Shown here piece by piece: positions 8,911-18,675 of a stretch of 64,000 nt of DNA. Every line of letters begins with the position of its first letter. Position 1 is the stretch's first letter. The notes beneath the pieces were generated by a model. That model ran no database searches. It was given only the letters and a program-made list of their open reading frames with translations, and was not told where the DNA came from. Where the stretch lies: positions 2,246,501-2,310,500 of the forward strand of contig NZ_AP024484.1 in NCBI RefSeq assembly GCF_017347605.1. The letters run 5' to 3'. The stretch is from Prevotella herbatica. GTDB lineage: Bacteria > Bacteroidota > Bacteroidia > Bacteroidales > Bacteroidaceae. The position numbers and the translations under genes were made by a program.

Positions 8911-10051
8911 TATAAGTAATAAAGAAAAAATAGCTATTGTAGTCGTTGGTTATAATAGGATAGATTCTCTGTCAAGATTACTACAGAGTTTATCAGTATC
9001 TAAACTTCCAAATAGTGTACCTTTGGTAATTAGTGTAGACTGTAGTGGAAATGAAGAACTATATGATTATGTAAAATCGTTTAGATGGCAATTTGGTGAC
9101 AAATATGTGTTTATTCAGTCAAAACGTTTAGGCTTAAAAGAACATATTTTAAAATGTGGAGATTTATCCAAGTATTTTAAAGCAATAGTTTTATTAGAAG
9201 ATGATATATACGTTTCTCCTTTTTTTTATGATTATATAGAGGCTACGGTTAATAAATATTCAACAGATACGCAAATATGTGGAATCGGCTTATTTAAAAA
9301 TGAGATTAATGGATATGCACAAATTCCTTTGGAATTTTTAAATGATGGGGCAGATGTTTTCCTTTGGCAAGAAGTTTGCACGTGGGGAGAATGTTGGACT
9401 TATTCTATGTGGTCAGAATTTAGAGCATGGTATGACGAAAATGAAAATTTTAGTTTTGAAAAAATTGATATTCCTCAGGAGATAAAAATGTGGAAGAATG
9501 CTTGGTCTAGATATTTATTGGCATATATGATACAGACAGAAAAATACTTTTTGTATCCACAGATATCTCTTGCTACTAATTTTAATGATTGTGGTGTACA
9601 TGTCAATGAACTAAATAATACTTACCAAGTAAATATGCTCTATGGTTCTAAACAATATATTTTACCAGAATTTGCTGAATTGAATAAATATGATATTTAT
9701 TGTGCAAATTCTAAGTTGTATGCATTGCTTAATATGTCACAGTCGGAACTAACGATAGATTTCTATAATTTAAAAGAAAAGAAAAATTATAAGAGATGGA
9801 TATTGACGAGTGCAATATTGAATTATAAGATAGTTAAATCATTCGGTCTGAATTTGCATCCGTATGAAGTAAATATTATGGTAAATAACTCTGGTCAAGG
9901 ACTTTTCTTGTATGATACAAAGATACGATGTAAGAATATAGAGAAAAATGCACTTTATTCATATTTTTATGGTAATTTGAGATTAAATATACTTATAAAA
10001 GGTATGATAGGCTTTTTAAGAAATAAGTTTATTAGTAGAATTAAACTATAG
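8891..10051 (+). CDS. Glycosyltransferase, GNT-I/family 2-like
   Basis: A 386-residue protein beginning with a GT-A fold (IAIVVVGYNRIDSLSRLL) and an acidic LLEDDIYVSPFF motif near residue 100 that resembles the metal site of GNT-I-like sugar transferases. The C-terminal half is longer than in simple family 2 enzymes and is not recognisable. The 20-base overlap with the preceding glycosyltransferase and the one-base gap to the next gene place it firmly in the operon. Confidence 0.72.
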   Translation: MDKNINDISNKEKIAIVVVGYNRIDSLSRLLQSLSVSKLPNSVPLVISVDCSGNEELYDYVKSFRWQFGDKYVFIQSKRLGLKEHILKCGDLSKYFKAIVLLEDDIYVSPFFYDYIEATVNKYSTDTQICGIGLFKNEINGYAQIPLEFLNDGADVFLWQEVCTWGECWTYSMWSEFRAWYDENENFSFEKIDIPQEIKMWKNAWSRYLLAYMIQTEKYFLYPQISLATNFNDCGVHVNELNNTYQVNMLYGSKQYILPEFAELNKYDIYCANSKLYALLNMSQSELTIDFYNLKEKKNYKRWILTSAILNYKIVKSFGLNLHPYEVNIMVNNSGQGLFLYDTKIRCKNIEKNALYSYFYGNLRLNILIKGMIGFLRNKFISRIKL

Positions 10052-10052
10052 T

Positions 10053-10757
10053 ATGATTTTTAATAAAGTATATATTGCATTAATTGCTAAAATAATAAGG
10101 TTGTTTAGCTTTATATCTAAGCGGATTAAGTCTAAATATGAAGGTCATATATTAATGTTCCATACTATATCTCCAGTTAAAGATGTCAATGATGTTTGTG
10201 ATTGTTCTTATGATTATTTTGAAAAAAGAATTAATTATTTTATAAATAATAATTATGAATTTCTAAGTATGGATTCTGTAGCTGATATTATTAGTCGCAA
10301 ATTATCTAAAAGATTTGTCTCTATAACTTTTGATGATACATCTTTAACCGTATTTAAGAATGCTTTCCCGTTATTAAAAAAACATAGAATTCCTTTTACA
10401 ATTTATGTTGCTTATAATCTAATTAATAGTACAGGTATGTTGACAGAACTACAGATTAAGGAAATGTTGTCATCTGGGCTTTGTACTTTAGGTGCGCATT
10501 CTATGAGTCATGTTAAATTAATAGGCAAGTATATTGATTATAATTATGAGATTAAAGAAATAAAATTAAAGTTGGAAACAAAATTTTCAACAAGGATCAA
10601 CCATTTTGCTTATCCATACGGACAACCATATCAGGTTTCTTTGAAAGCTATAAGAACGGTCTCTAAGGTCGGTTATAAGACGGCTGTTTCATCTGTTAAT
10701 TTGCCATTAAAGGAATGTACTTCTTTTAAATATTATCTACCAAGAGAATTGAATTGA
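10053..10757 (+). CDS. NodB-type polysaccharide deacetylase
   Basis: A 234-residue protein with the NodB motifs SITFDDTSL, LGAHSMSHVKL and FAYPYGQP in order. The Asp pair and the two His residues are the metal and catalytic positions of carbohydrate esterase family 4. The usual TFDDG reads TFDDT here, a mild departure. There is no signal peptide, though residues 5-22 are hydrophobic. It may de-N-acetylate an amino sugar of the repeat unit. Its last four bases overlap the polymerase gene. Confidence 0.82.
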   Translation: MIFNKVYIALIAKIIRLFSFISKRIKSKYEGHILMFHTISPVKDVNDVCDCSYDYFEKRINYFINNNYEFLSMDSVADIISRKLSKRFVSITFDDTSLTVFKNAFPLLKKHRIPFTIYVAYNLINSTGMLTELQIKEMLSSGLCTLGAHSMSHVKLIGKYIDYNYEIKEIKLKLETKFSTRINHFAYPYGQPYQVSLKAIRTVSKVGYKTAVSSVNLPLKECTSFKYYLPRELN

Positions 10758-12007
10758 ATATGACCGATTACGAATTCATTTTTTTATTATATGATAATGT
10801 AAAGTTATACATAATAGATTTATTGATATTTTCTATTATTTTCTATGCTATATCAAGACGTTATATAATAAATTTATTAAATCCATTATTAGTGGGAGTT
10901 ATTGGAACTGTTTTCGCAGATACGATTCCGTTGTTTTTGTTCCAATTAGGGAAAATAGATTCTAGTATATTTTTATATTTTGTTTTATGTGAAATATCTT
11001 TTTGGCTGTTTTTTATGTCATTTTATCATAAAAATTATTTTAATAGATTTGGTTATCACATAAGTAATGAACATAATATATCCAAATTAGTATTTAATAT
11101 ATTCTTTGTTTTTGTATTATCGGGCTATTTGTTTGTGTTTGCTACTGGTGGAATAGGGCTGTTTATGGAGAATAGATTTGATGTATTTGCTGATAATGGT
11201 TATCTTTCTTTGGTAGTACTTATTATTAACTTGCCAAAAACGTATTGCACAATTTATTTGTTTGATAGAATTAAGACAAGTAAGTGTAGATCCATTTTAC
11301 TTATTTCTTTACTGTGTTTGCTAGATCTTCTTACAGGAACAAAGTCTTTTATATTACCATTGATTGGAAATTATTTTATATATAAGGTATTTTTTAAAAA
11401 ACAAAAGATCAAGATACCTACGTACGTATATCCCATTATTTTACTATTCCCAACAGTAACATTGTTAATGAATGGAATGTCTGAAGGATTTTATTCAGCT
11501 ATAGGAAATTTAAGTTTTAGGTTTGTCGAATATGGAGATGGATATTGGATGGCTTTCCCTAATCATGTAATAGCAAATATAAAAATAGATAATCCTATAG
11601 AATATATATTTCATCCACTGTTGTCTTTATTACATATTTCACCTCATGTTTCTAGACCACCTATTGGTACTCTGCTGATGTATGAAGTTAGACCCGAAAT
11701 GGATGGAGTATTGGGCGGCCCAAATGCTAGATGTCCAATTACAGCTTATGCATTATTTCACTATGCCGGAGTCTTATTTTCTGCAATATGTGGCTATATA
11801 GCATCTTTTTTGGCATTTAGAATTAATCGCTTTTTGCCAAGTGGCTTAATAGGTGTAAGTATTTTTGGCTCATATTACTCTACGGCATTAGTGTTAAATG
11901 CAGACCCATTTTCTCAATGGCAAAATTTAATAATATTGACAGCTGAAACTTTTGCCTTATTATATATATTAAGGATATCAGGTATAAAGATAATAAAAAA
12001 TGGATAA
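10754..12007 (+). CDS. Wzy-like oligosaccharide repeat-unit polymerase
   Basis: A 417-residue very hydrophobic protein with about 11 membrane segments and a larger loop around residues 265-330 that should face the periplasm, the usual shape of O-antigen and capsule polymerases. Sequence conservation in Wzy is poor, so the call rests on topology and on its place between glycosyltransferases in a locus with a Wzx. It is the only polymerase candidate seen. The last eight bases overlap the next gene. Confidence 0.75.
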   Translation: MNMTDYEFIFLLYDNVKLYIIDLLIFSIIFYAISRRYIINLLNPLLVGVIGTVFADTIPLFLFQLGKIDSSIFLYFVLCEISFWLFFMSFYHKNYFNRFGYHISNEHNISKLVFNIFFVFVLSGYLFVFATGGIGLFMENRFDVFADNGYLSLVVLIINLPKTYCTIYLFDRIKTSKCRSILLISLLCLLDLLTGTKSFILPLIGNYFIYKVFFKKQKIKIPTYVYPIILLFPTVTLLMNGMSEGFYSAIGNLSFRFVEYGDGYWMAFPNHVIANIKIDNPIEYIFHPLLSLLHISPHVSRPPIGTLLMYEVRPEMDGVLGGPNARCPITAYALFHYAGVLFSAICGYIASFLAFRINRFLPSGLIGVSIFGSYYSTALVLNADPFSQWQNLIILTAETFALLYILRISGIKIIKNG

Positions 12008-12704
12008 TTTGAAGGTTAGTGTGATAACAGTTTGTTTCAATGCAGAAGAGACAATAGATGAGACTTTATTGTCTGTCGTTAATCAAAGTTATAATAATAT
12101 AGAATATATTGTTATAGATGGAAAAAGTAATGACTCTACATTACTGCATCTTAAGAGCTATAAAGATAAAATTGATTGCATAATTAGTGAACCTGATTAT
12201 GGTGTGTATGATGCGATGAATAAAGGATTGAATGTTGCTAATGGAGATTTCGTTATATTTCTTGGAGCTGATGATCATTTCATTTCATATGATATAATTG
12301 CTGATGTAGTTAATTTAATTAGGGAAAAAGATTGTGTATATTATGGAAATGTAGTTAGAGGTAAACGGAATGATATATATAAAGGCCATTTTAACAAGTA
12401 TAAAATCTCTTTAGAGAATATATGCCATCAATGCATCTTTTATCCTCGTAGTGTTTATAAGTCATATTTATATGAACTTAAATACAAAACATATGCAGAT
12501 TATTATTATAATTTGCAAATATTTCCGTTGGTAAAATTCGTTTATCTGCCTATTATTATATCATATTTTAATGTAGGTGGTATAAGTTCGTCCGTTGTTG
12601 ATAAAGATTTTGAAAACGATGTGTTTAAGTTAGTACTTAGACAAAATGGTTTCTGGGCTTATTTATTACGACATATATATAAATTTTATAAGAAAATAAA
12701 ATGA
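12000..12704 (+). CDS. Family 2 glycosyltransferase (WcaA-like)
   Basis: A 234-residue enzyme with VSVITVCFNAEETIDETLLS, DGKSNDST and FLGADDHF, the GT-A signature of short capsular family 2 transferases. The segment SEPDYGVYDAMNKGL is characteristic of the subgroup that transfers hexoses or amino hexoses in Bacteroides-type capsule loci. It overlaps the polymerase by eight bases and the next glycosyltransferase by four. The sugar specificity is unknown. Confidence 0.86.
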   Translation: MDNLKVSVITVCFNAEETIDETLLSVVNQSYNNIEYIVIDGKSNDSTLLHLKSYKDKIDCIISEPDYGVYDAMNKGLNVANGDFVIFLGADDHFISYDIIADVVNLIREKDCVYYGNVVRGKRNDIYKGHFNKYKISLENICHQCIFYPRSVYKSYLYELKYKTYADYYYNLQIFPLVKFVYLPIIISYFNVGGISSSVVDKDFENDVFKLVLRQNGFWAYLLRHIYKFYKKIK

Positions 12705-13417
12705 TTAGTGTTTGTATGGCTACTTATAATGGTGAGAAATATTTGAAAGAACAAATTTCTTCAATTATGTCTCAGCTTTCTGAAAAAGATGAATTAATTA
12801 TTTCTGATGATGGGAGTGAAGATAAGACCCAGGCTATTATTCAATCTAATAAAGATAATCGCATAAAATTTTTTAAGAATATTGGAAGACATGGTTTTAT
12901 ATGGAATTTTGAGAATGCATTGAAAAATGCTTCAGGCGATATTATCTTTTTGAGTGACCAAGACGATGTATGGATGTCTGATAAGGTTGAAAAAACTATG
13001 GATGAACTTAAAACAGTAGATATGATAATACATAATGCCGAAATTATCGATTCTGAAGGTAATTCAAAAGGATATGATTATTTCAGTAGATTGCATTGTT
13101 ATACAGGATTTTGGCAGAATTTATATAAGACAAGATGTCTTGGATGTTGCATGGCCTTTAAACGTCATGTGCTTAATGAGTGTCTCCCTTTTCCAAAGCA
13201 TATAGTAGCTCATGATTACTGGATTGGTATGTATGCGCTTTCTAAGTATAAAGTTATGTTTTCAAGTGAAAGACTTATAAAGTATCGACGTCATGGTGAT
13301 AATGCCTCTCCTTCTGCTGAAAAATCACCATATTCTTTTTTTTATCAGCTTTTCATAAAACGTTGTAATATTCTTGCTAATGTCTTATTTAGAAGAATAA
13401 GACATTTTAATTTATAG
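12701..13417 (+). CDS. Family 2 glycosyltransferase (rhamnosyltransferase-like)
   Basis: A 238-residue GT-A enzyme starting ISVCMATYNGEKYLKEQI with SDQDDVW near residue 88; this SDQDD motif is common in rhamnosyl- and related transferases. That fits with the rfbC and rfbB genes at the end of the locus, but dTDP-rhamnose as donor is only an inference. The coding end contains a perfect 11-bp inverted repeat (13379-13406). Confidence 0.82.
   Translation: MISVCMATYNGEKYLKEQISSIMSQLSEKDELIISDDGSEDKTQAIIQSNKDNRIKFFKNIGRHGFIWNFENALKNASGDIIFLSDQDDVWMSDKVEKTMDELKTVDMIIHNAEIIDSEGNSKGYDYFSRLHCYTGFWQNLYKTRCLGCCMAFKRHVLNECLPFPKHIVAHDYWIGMYALSKYKVMFSSERLIKYRRHGDNASPSAEKSPYSFFYQLFIKRCNILANVLFRRIRHFNL
13379..13415 (+). 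terminator. Terminator-like hairpin overlapping a CDS end
   Basis: AATGTCTTATT (13379-13389) pairs perfectly with AATAAGACATT (13396-13406) around a 6-base loop and is followed by a U-rich run. It lies in the last codons of the glycosyltransferase gene, inside an operon that continues downstream, so it would be a partial terminator or an RNA-stabilising hairpin. Confidence 0.5.
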
Positions 13418-13430
13418 ATTGAGATAATGA

Positions 13431-14372
13431 ATGTCTATTATGGTGAATAAAAATATATTGCTGCTTGGGGGAAATGGTTTCCTTGGTAGAAGTCTTGCTG
13501 TGGAACTTAATAAACGAGAAAAATTTAGAGTTTCTGTCTTTGATTTGACGGAGCCATGTCATGCTTATGATGGAATAAATTATTACGCTGGTAATCTGAA
13601 CGAGACAGGAAAAATAATCAGTATTATACAGAAAGAACATATAAATGTGCTAGTGCATATGGTCTCGACGATAATTCCTGGTTCTTCTGTTGATAATTAT
13701 ATCAGTAACTGTGAAATAGTCCAGATAAATACTATTCCATTGCTTGATTATTGTGCAAAGAACAAAGTTGAGTTTGTCTTCTTTTCTTCTGGCGGTACCG
13801 TATATGGTGTTAAGGGAGGAACCATTCGTGAGGATGAACCCACAGCACCTATTTCCTATTATGGTTTAAGTAAAGTTCAGATCGAGGATTTAATAAATTT
13901 TTATCATCGTCGGTACAATCTTAATTATATAATTCTGCGCCCATCAAACCCATATGGGCATGGACAGAACCTTTATGGTAAGCAAGGACTTATAGCTGTT
14001 ATAATGGGAAAATTATTGAAGAATGAACCTGTGAATGTATTCGGTAATGGGGAGACTATTCGCGATTACATTTATATTGATGACTTTGTGTATTATGTGG
14101 CATCTCTAATTCATAAGGGTGTTTTAAACGAAACCGTAAATATTGGTTCTGGTGAAGGATATTCGATCAATCAGATTGTGAGTTTTGTAAATAAGATGAG
14201 TGGTGATAAACTTAAAGTTGAATATATTGATGCTCGTAAAGATGACGTGCCAAAAATGATTCTTGATACAACTCGTTTGCACAATTTCATTGATCATAAA
14301 AATAAGACAATGGAGGAAGGTATAAAATTGTTTTACGATGGAATAATGAATGATAATACAAATATAATATGA
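13431..14372 (+). CDS. NAD-dependent sugar epimerase/dehydratase
   Basis: A 313-residue extended SDR. It has GGNGFLG near residue 12 for NAD binding, FSSGGTVYG with the catalytic Ser region, and YYGLSK as the Tyr-x3-Lys pair. The family includes GalE-like C4 epimerases and dehydratases of nucleotide sugars. It would make one precursor for the locus. The exact sugar is not predictable. A second in-frame ATG three codons in is an alternative start. It overlaps the next gene by four bases. Confidence 0.82.
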   Translation: MSIMVNKNILLLGGNGFLGRSLAVELNKREKFRVSVFDLTEPCHAYDGINYYAGNLNETGKIISIIQKEHINVLVHMVSTIIPGSSVDNYISNCEIVQINTIPLLDYCAKNKVEFVFFSSGGTVYGVKGGTIREDEPTAPISYYGLSKVQIEDLINFYHRRYNLNYIILRPSNPYGHGQNLYGKQGLIAVIMGKLLKNEPVNVFGNGETIRDYIYIDDFVYYVASLIHKGVLNETVNIGSGEGYSINQIVSFVNKMSGDKLKVEYIDARKDDVPKMILDTTRLHNFIDHKNKTMEEGIKLFYDGIMNDNTNII

Positions 14373-15484
14373 TTAAATTGGCAGTTAGTATAAATAAATG
14401 CGACTCTGGTGGTCAAAAAAGTGTAATCATGTCCTATTTGCGTAATTTTGATAGAAATAGAATACAATTTGATTTGATTGTTGATTCAGATTCAAATAGT
14501 ATTCCTTTTGAAGAAGTCAAAGAACTTGGTGGAAGAATTCTTGTAATACCTCCTTATCAAAGAATTTTCAAGCATATGATAACTTTGGGAAAAATATGCA
14601 GAGATAATAAATATGACGTATTCTACTCAGCGAATAATACAATGAATATATTTCCTTTATTTATTGCTTGGATTTCAGGCATTAAAGTGAGGATAAGCGA
14701 GAGTTTGACAACCGCCTCTAAATTTGAGAAAAAAAAGACCTTACTAAAAAATATATTAAGAAGGTTCTCTCTTTATTTTTGTAATTACTATATGGCTAAT
14801 GGCATTGAGAGTGCAGAATATCAGTTTGGAAAAAAAACAGTTCGTGATGGAAAAGTCGCTATTTTTTTAAATCCCATTGATTCAACTAAAAATGGATTTG
14901 ACTTAAATTTACGCAATAAAACTCGAAATACACTAAATTGGGACAATAAAATTGTCTACGGAACTATTGCCAGATTTGAGACACAGAAGAATCCTCTATT
15001 CTTAATAGATATAATGGCTGCAATAAAAGAGAAACAGCCTAATTCGCAATTCGCTATTATTGGAATTGGATCAATGGAGCAACAAATGAAAGAAAAAATT
15101 AAAAAATATGAATTCGGAGATAGAATGACTTGGCTTGGACGAAGAGAAGATATAAAACAATTTTATAATGCTTTTGACGCATTTTTACTTCCTTCTTTAT
15201 ATGAGGGATTTCCTGTTGTAGGGGTTGAGTCACAAGCTGCAGGCCTTCCTGTTTTCTTATCTGATGTTATTACTCATGAAGCAGCAATTCAAGAATTGGG
15301 ACACTATATTAGTTTAAATAAATCAGCTTATGATTGGGCTTCTATTATCATATCCGAAACAGAAAAATCTATGAAAAATAGACGCGGGCGTATTGATTAT
15401 CTAAAACAGCATGGTTTTGATGCTGTCATGGAAACTAATAGATTAATGGATTATTTTGAGAAAGCGGTTATAAATACGAAATAA
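14369..15484 (+). CDS. Family 1 glycosyltransferase (GT-B fold)
   Basis: A 371-residue GT-B enzyme. The N-terminal CDSGGQKSVIMSYL is the acceptor-side glycine loop, and LPSLYEGFPVVGVESQAAG near residue 270 is the donor-binding E-x7-E motif of family 1. It starts inside the last codon of the preceding epimerase gene (ATGA overlap). It should add one sugar to the lipid-linked repeat unit. Donor unknown. Confidence 0.86.
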   Translation: MIKLAVSINKCDSGGQKSVIMSYLRNFDRNRIQFDLIVDSDSNSIPFEEVKELGGRILVIPPYQRIFKHMITLGKICRDNKYDVFYSANNTMNIFPLFIAWISGIKVRISESLTTASKFEKKKTLLKNILRRFSLYFCNYYMANGIESAEYQFGKKTVRDGKVAIFLNPIDSTKNGFDLNLRNKTRNTLNWDNKIVYGTIARFETQKNPLFLIDIMAAIKEKQPNSQFAIIGIGSMEQQMKEKIKKYEFGDRMTWLGRREDIKQFYNAFDAFLLPSLYEGFPVVGVESQAAGLPVFLSDVITHEAAIQELGHYISLNKSAYDWASIIISETEKSMKNRRGRIDYLKQHGFDAVMETNRLMDYFEKAVINTK

Positions 15485-15494
15485 AGATACTTTC

Positions 15495-16511
15495 ATGAAT
15501 TATATAATTACTGGTGGTACTGGCTTTATTGGTACCCATCTTACGAATTTGATAAGGGAATGTTATCCCAATGCTAATATCTATAATCTGGATATTGTAA
15601 AGCCTGGAACTCCTAATCCTGTTGTTAAGGATTATAAGCCAGCTGTTCTTTCTGGTAATGTGTTAGAGAGTACATGGGTGGAGTCTGACGTCCGTAAACC
15701 TATAGAGAATTTGCCGTTTACTCCTACAGAGCATGATATTATATTTAATTTCGCAGCTGTTCATCGTACTCCTGGGCATGAGAACTATGAGTATTTTGAA
15801 ACAAATATAAATGGGGCGGAGAATGTTGTCGCTTTTGCCGAAAAATATAATATAAAGAAAATCGTTTTTACGTCTTCAATAGCTCCTTATGGTGCAGCAG
15901 AAGTAGAAAAGTTTGAAACGACTCTTGAAACTCCTAATACAGCTTACGGTATATCTAAACTTGTAGCAGAAAAGATTCATAGAATATGGCAGAATGGTGA
16001 TAGCGTTAATCGTCAGTTGACTATAGTTAGGCCTGGTGTTGTGTTTGGACATGGTGAAAATGGTAATTTTACTCGCTTGTATTGGGCTATACGTGGACAT
16101 AAATTTGCATACCCAGGTCGTAGGGATACAATAAAGGCTTGCATCTATGTGAAAGAATTAGTTCGCTTCATGTTGTATCGTCTAGAAAACCATGAACAAG
16201 GAGTTGAATTATATAACTGTTGTTATGAACCAGCGTATACGATACAGCATATTGTAGAGGCTATGAAAAAGGTAACAGGTGTAGGTGTATTCGTACCAGA
16301 AATACCTAATTGGATAATAATGCCACTTGCTACCATTGCAAAATGTATGGGTAGTCCTATGGGGATATGTCCGGCACGTGTGAAAAAACTACAGATTAGC
16401 ACAAATATATGTGGCGCAAAACTAAAGAATTCAGGTTATGACTTCAAATGGTCATTCGAAGATGCTTTAAATGATTGGTTTGAAGATAATGAAAAGAAAG
16501 AATTGATATAA
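15495..16511 (+). CDS. NAD-dependent epimerase/dehydratase
   Basis: A 338-residue extended SDR with GGTGFIG at residues 7-13, TSSIAPYG and YGISK as the catalytic Ser and Tyr-x3-Lys positions. In Bacteroidota capsule loci this type often stands just before the initiating phosphosugar transferase, but no such transferase follows here. It ends the tightly packed part of the operon; a 200-base gap follows. Confidence 0.82.
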   Translation: MNYIITGGTGFIGTHLTNLIRECYPNANIYNLDIVKPGTPNPVVKDYKPAVLSGNVLESTWVESDVRKPIENLPFTPTEHDIIFNFAAVHRTPGHENYEYFETNINGAENVVAFAEKYNIKKIVFTSSIAPYGAAEVEKFETTLETPNTAYGISKLVAEKIHRIWQNGDSVNRQLTIVRPGVVFGHGENGNFTRLYWAIRGHKFAYPGRRDTIKACIYVKELVRFMLYRLENHEQGVELYNCCYEPAYTIQHIVEAMKKVTGVGVFVPEIPNWIIMPLATIAKCMGSPMGICPARVKKLQISTNICGAKLKNSGYDFKWSFEDALNDWFEDNEKKELI

Positions 16512-16713
16512 AAATATATATTGGCTAAGAAAACTAATGTGATGTTAGATAAATAATTGTTGTTGCAACTTAACAATAGTATAAAACACGTTTAGTAAGC
16601 TATAAATCTTGACTTGACTTTAAGTTTTAATGTCAAGTATGCATGAACAAACATTCGTAAATTTAAAACTATAATTTATTAAACGGATTTAAAATTTCAA
16701 TAAAATACTTTTT

Positions 16714-17817
16714 ATGTTTACTGAAGATTTGTTTACTTTACTAAAATATTCTTTGTGGAAAAAAGACGTTAATATTGTTATATCAGAAAAGGATATAACG
16801 GTAATAATGGAATTGGCAAAACGTCAGTCTGTGATTGGATTGGTTGCTGATGCTATTATAAGCAATGATATTCCTATTGGTCGCGATAATGTAATGATGC
16901 TTTTGTCGTATCTCAATGCCGTAAAGCGTAATAATAGAAATGTTGATGAGGGATTGACTGAACTTTGTTTCTTATTGAATAAAAATTCTATTGGATATTT
17001 TGTGTTCAAAGGTCAGACAATGGCGTACCTTTATGGTAAGCAGAATATTAGATGTGCAGGTGATGTTGATTTTTATTGTGCAGAAAAGGATAGGGAAAGG
17101 CTATTGAGACTACTAAAGAATGATGTTTCATTCAATGATGAAGTTTCTTTTAAACATCTGTCTTACAAAAAGGATGGCGTAGATTTCGAACTTCATTTTA
17201 AGTTGGCAAACTTTAGTGTCAAAAGGCATCAAGAGTTTTGGGACAGTTTGATTGAAGCAGAAATACAAAATAAGAAGTGTGATAATATCTGTATTAATGA
17301 TATTGATGTATCAACATTGTCACCAACGACAAATGCCGTATATCTATTTATTCACATATATCATCATTTTATGAAAGAAGGTATCGGGCTGCGACAGTTA
17401 TGTGACTGGGCGGTATTCTTGGATCATTATAGAAATGAAATTGATCGTAATGAGGTTGAAAAGATACTGAATAAGTTAGGATATGTGAAAGCATATTGTG
17501 CCTTTGGAAGTATTCTTATTGATAAATTGGGATTAGAAAAAGACACTTTTCCTCTTCCCGTAAATGAGAATGACAGAAGATGGGGAAAAAAAGTGTTAAA
17601 GGTTATATATCATGGTGGTAACTTTGGATGGAGCAATAGAAAAATCAATAGAATTGGATTATTGCATAGCTTGGAAACAGGATTTCTGGCTATATCACAT
17701 ACGATAAGATTCATGTCTTTATCACCTTTGGAAAATTCAGTGTATATTCCTCATGAAATGTATAGATCAATGCGGAAATATATAAGGATTGGAAGAGATC
17801 GAACAGATATTTTATAA
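16714..17817 (+). CDS. Putative nucleotidyltransferase family protein (NTP_transf_5 type)
   Basis: A 367-residue protein with the pattern YFVFKGQTMAYLYG then CAGDVDFYC near residue 110, which matches the Gly...Asp-x-Asp core of the uncharacterised nucleotidyltransferase family NTP_transf_5. A later block, EGIGLRQLCDWAVFL, is shared with the paralogue at 22884-24065. These proteins are common next to glycan loci in Bacteroidota, but their substrate is not known. AT-rich gaps on both sides separate it from the operon before and rfbC after. Confidence 0.72.
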   Translation: MFTEDLFTLLKYSLWKKDVNIVISEKDITVIMELAKRQSVIGLVADAIISNDIPIGRDNVMMLLSYLNAVKRNNRNVDEGLTELCFLLNKNSIGYFVFKGQTMAYLYGKQNIRCAGDVDFYCAEKDRERLLRLLKNDVSFNDEVSFKHLSYKKDGVDFELHFKLANFSVKRHQEFWDSLIEAEIQNKKCDNICINDIDVSTLSPTTNAVYLFIHIYHHFMKEGIGLRQLCDWAVFLDHYRNEIDRNEVEKILNKLGYVKAYCAFGSILIDKLGLEKDTFPLPVNENDRRWGKKVLKVIYHGGNFGWSNRKINRIGLLHSLETGFLAISHTIRFMSLSPLENSVYIPHEMYRSMRKYIRIGRDRTDIL

Positions 17818-18083
17818 CCAAAAGAAATGCGATGAAGGCTATAGGTTAGTAAGTTATTATCACAATTCTGATATTAACTTTTTAATCGTAGTATTACGGT
17901 TATGCTATATTTCGATTTATAAGAGTGAACTAATCATTCCAATACTCTTATAGTCGTATTTTAGTTATCATGAAAAACATAAATTAATAATATCTTCGTA
18001 GTTAAATTTGTATATACGTCCAATGGAGAAGAATGTTTTATTAATAATTTTGACGTATTGTAAAAATAGATAATAGTATTGCA
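17818..18083. other. AT-rich intergenic with one hairpin
   Basis: No credible gene is seen. A perfect 9-bp inverted repeat (17918-17926 with 17944-17952, TATAAGAGT and its complement) could form a hairpin between the nucleotidyltransferase gene and rfbC. It lacks a clean T tract on either side, so a terminator is uncertain. Confidence 0.4.
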
Positions 18084-18656
18084 ATGAATATTATAAAAAC
18101 AGATATTGACGATGTCCTTATTATAGAGCCTCGTGTATTTAAAGACGAACGTGGTTATTTCTTTGAAAGCTTCTCACAGAGGGAGTTTAATGAAAAGGTT
18201 GGCAATGTGAATTTTTGTCAAGATAATGAGAGTATGTCTTCGTATGGGGTTATGCGTGGGTTGCATTTCCAACGTCCACCATATAGTCAAAGCAAGTTGG
18301 TGAGATGCGTTAAAGGTGAAGTTCTTGACGTTGCAGTTGACATCCGTAAAGGTTCTCCTACGTATGGTAAACATGTGGCTGTGAAACTGACGGAGGATAA
18401 TCATCGTCAATTTTTTATTCCAAGGGGTTTCGCTCATGGATTCTCTGTGTTAAGTGATGTGGCAGTGTTCCAATATAAGTGTGATAATTTTTATCACCCA
18501 GAGGCAGATGGCGGAATAAGTATTATTGATGACAGTCTTGGCATAGACTGGAATATTCCTACTGATAAGACTATCTTAAGTGAGAAGGATACTAAACATG
18601 ATTTGCTTAAGGACTTTGATAGTCCTTTTGACTATAATGTAGATTTGTATAAATAA
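18084..18656 (+). CDS. rfbC: dTDP-4-dehydrorhamnose 3,5-epimerase RfbC
   Basis: A 190-residue cupin-fold enzyme of normal length. MRGLHFQRPPYSQSKLVRC holds the catalytic His and substrate-binding residues, and FIPRGFAHGF and YKCDNFYHPEADGG are standard RmlC blocks. It converts dTDP-4-keto-6-deoxyglucose to the L-lyxo form on the way to dTDP-rhamnose. rfbB follows 19 bases downstream. rfbA and rfbD are not in this window and must lie elsewhere if the pathway is complete. Confidence 0.95.
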   Translation: MNIIKTDIDDVLIIEPRVFKDERGYFFESFSQREFNEKVGNVNFCQDNESMSSYGVMRGLHFQRPPYSQSKLVRCVKGEVLDVAVDIRKGSPTYGKHVAVKLTEDNHRQFFIPRGFAHGFSVLSDVAVFQYKCDNFYHPEADGGISIIDDSLGIDWNIPTDKTILSEKDTKHDLLKDFDSPFDYNVDLYK

Positions 18657-18675
18657 TATTTTGCTTAAAAGAATA

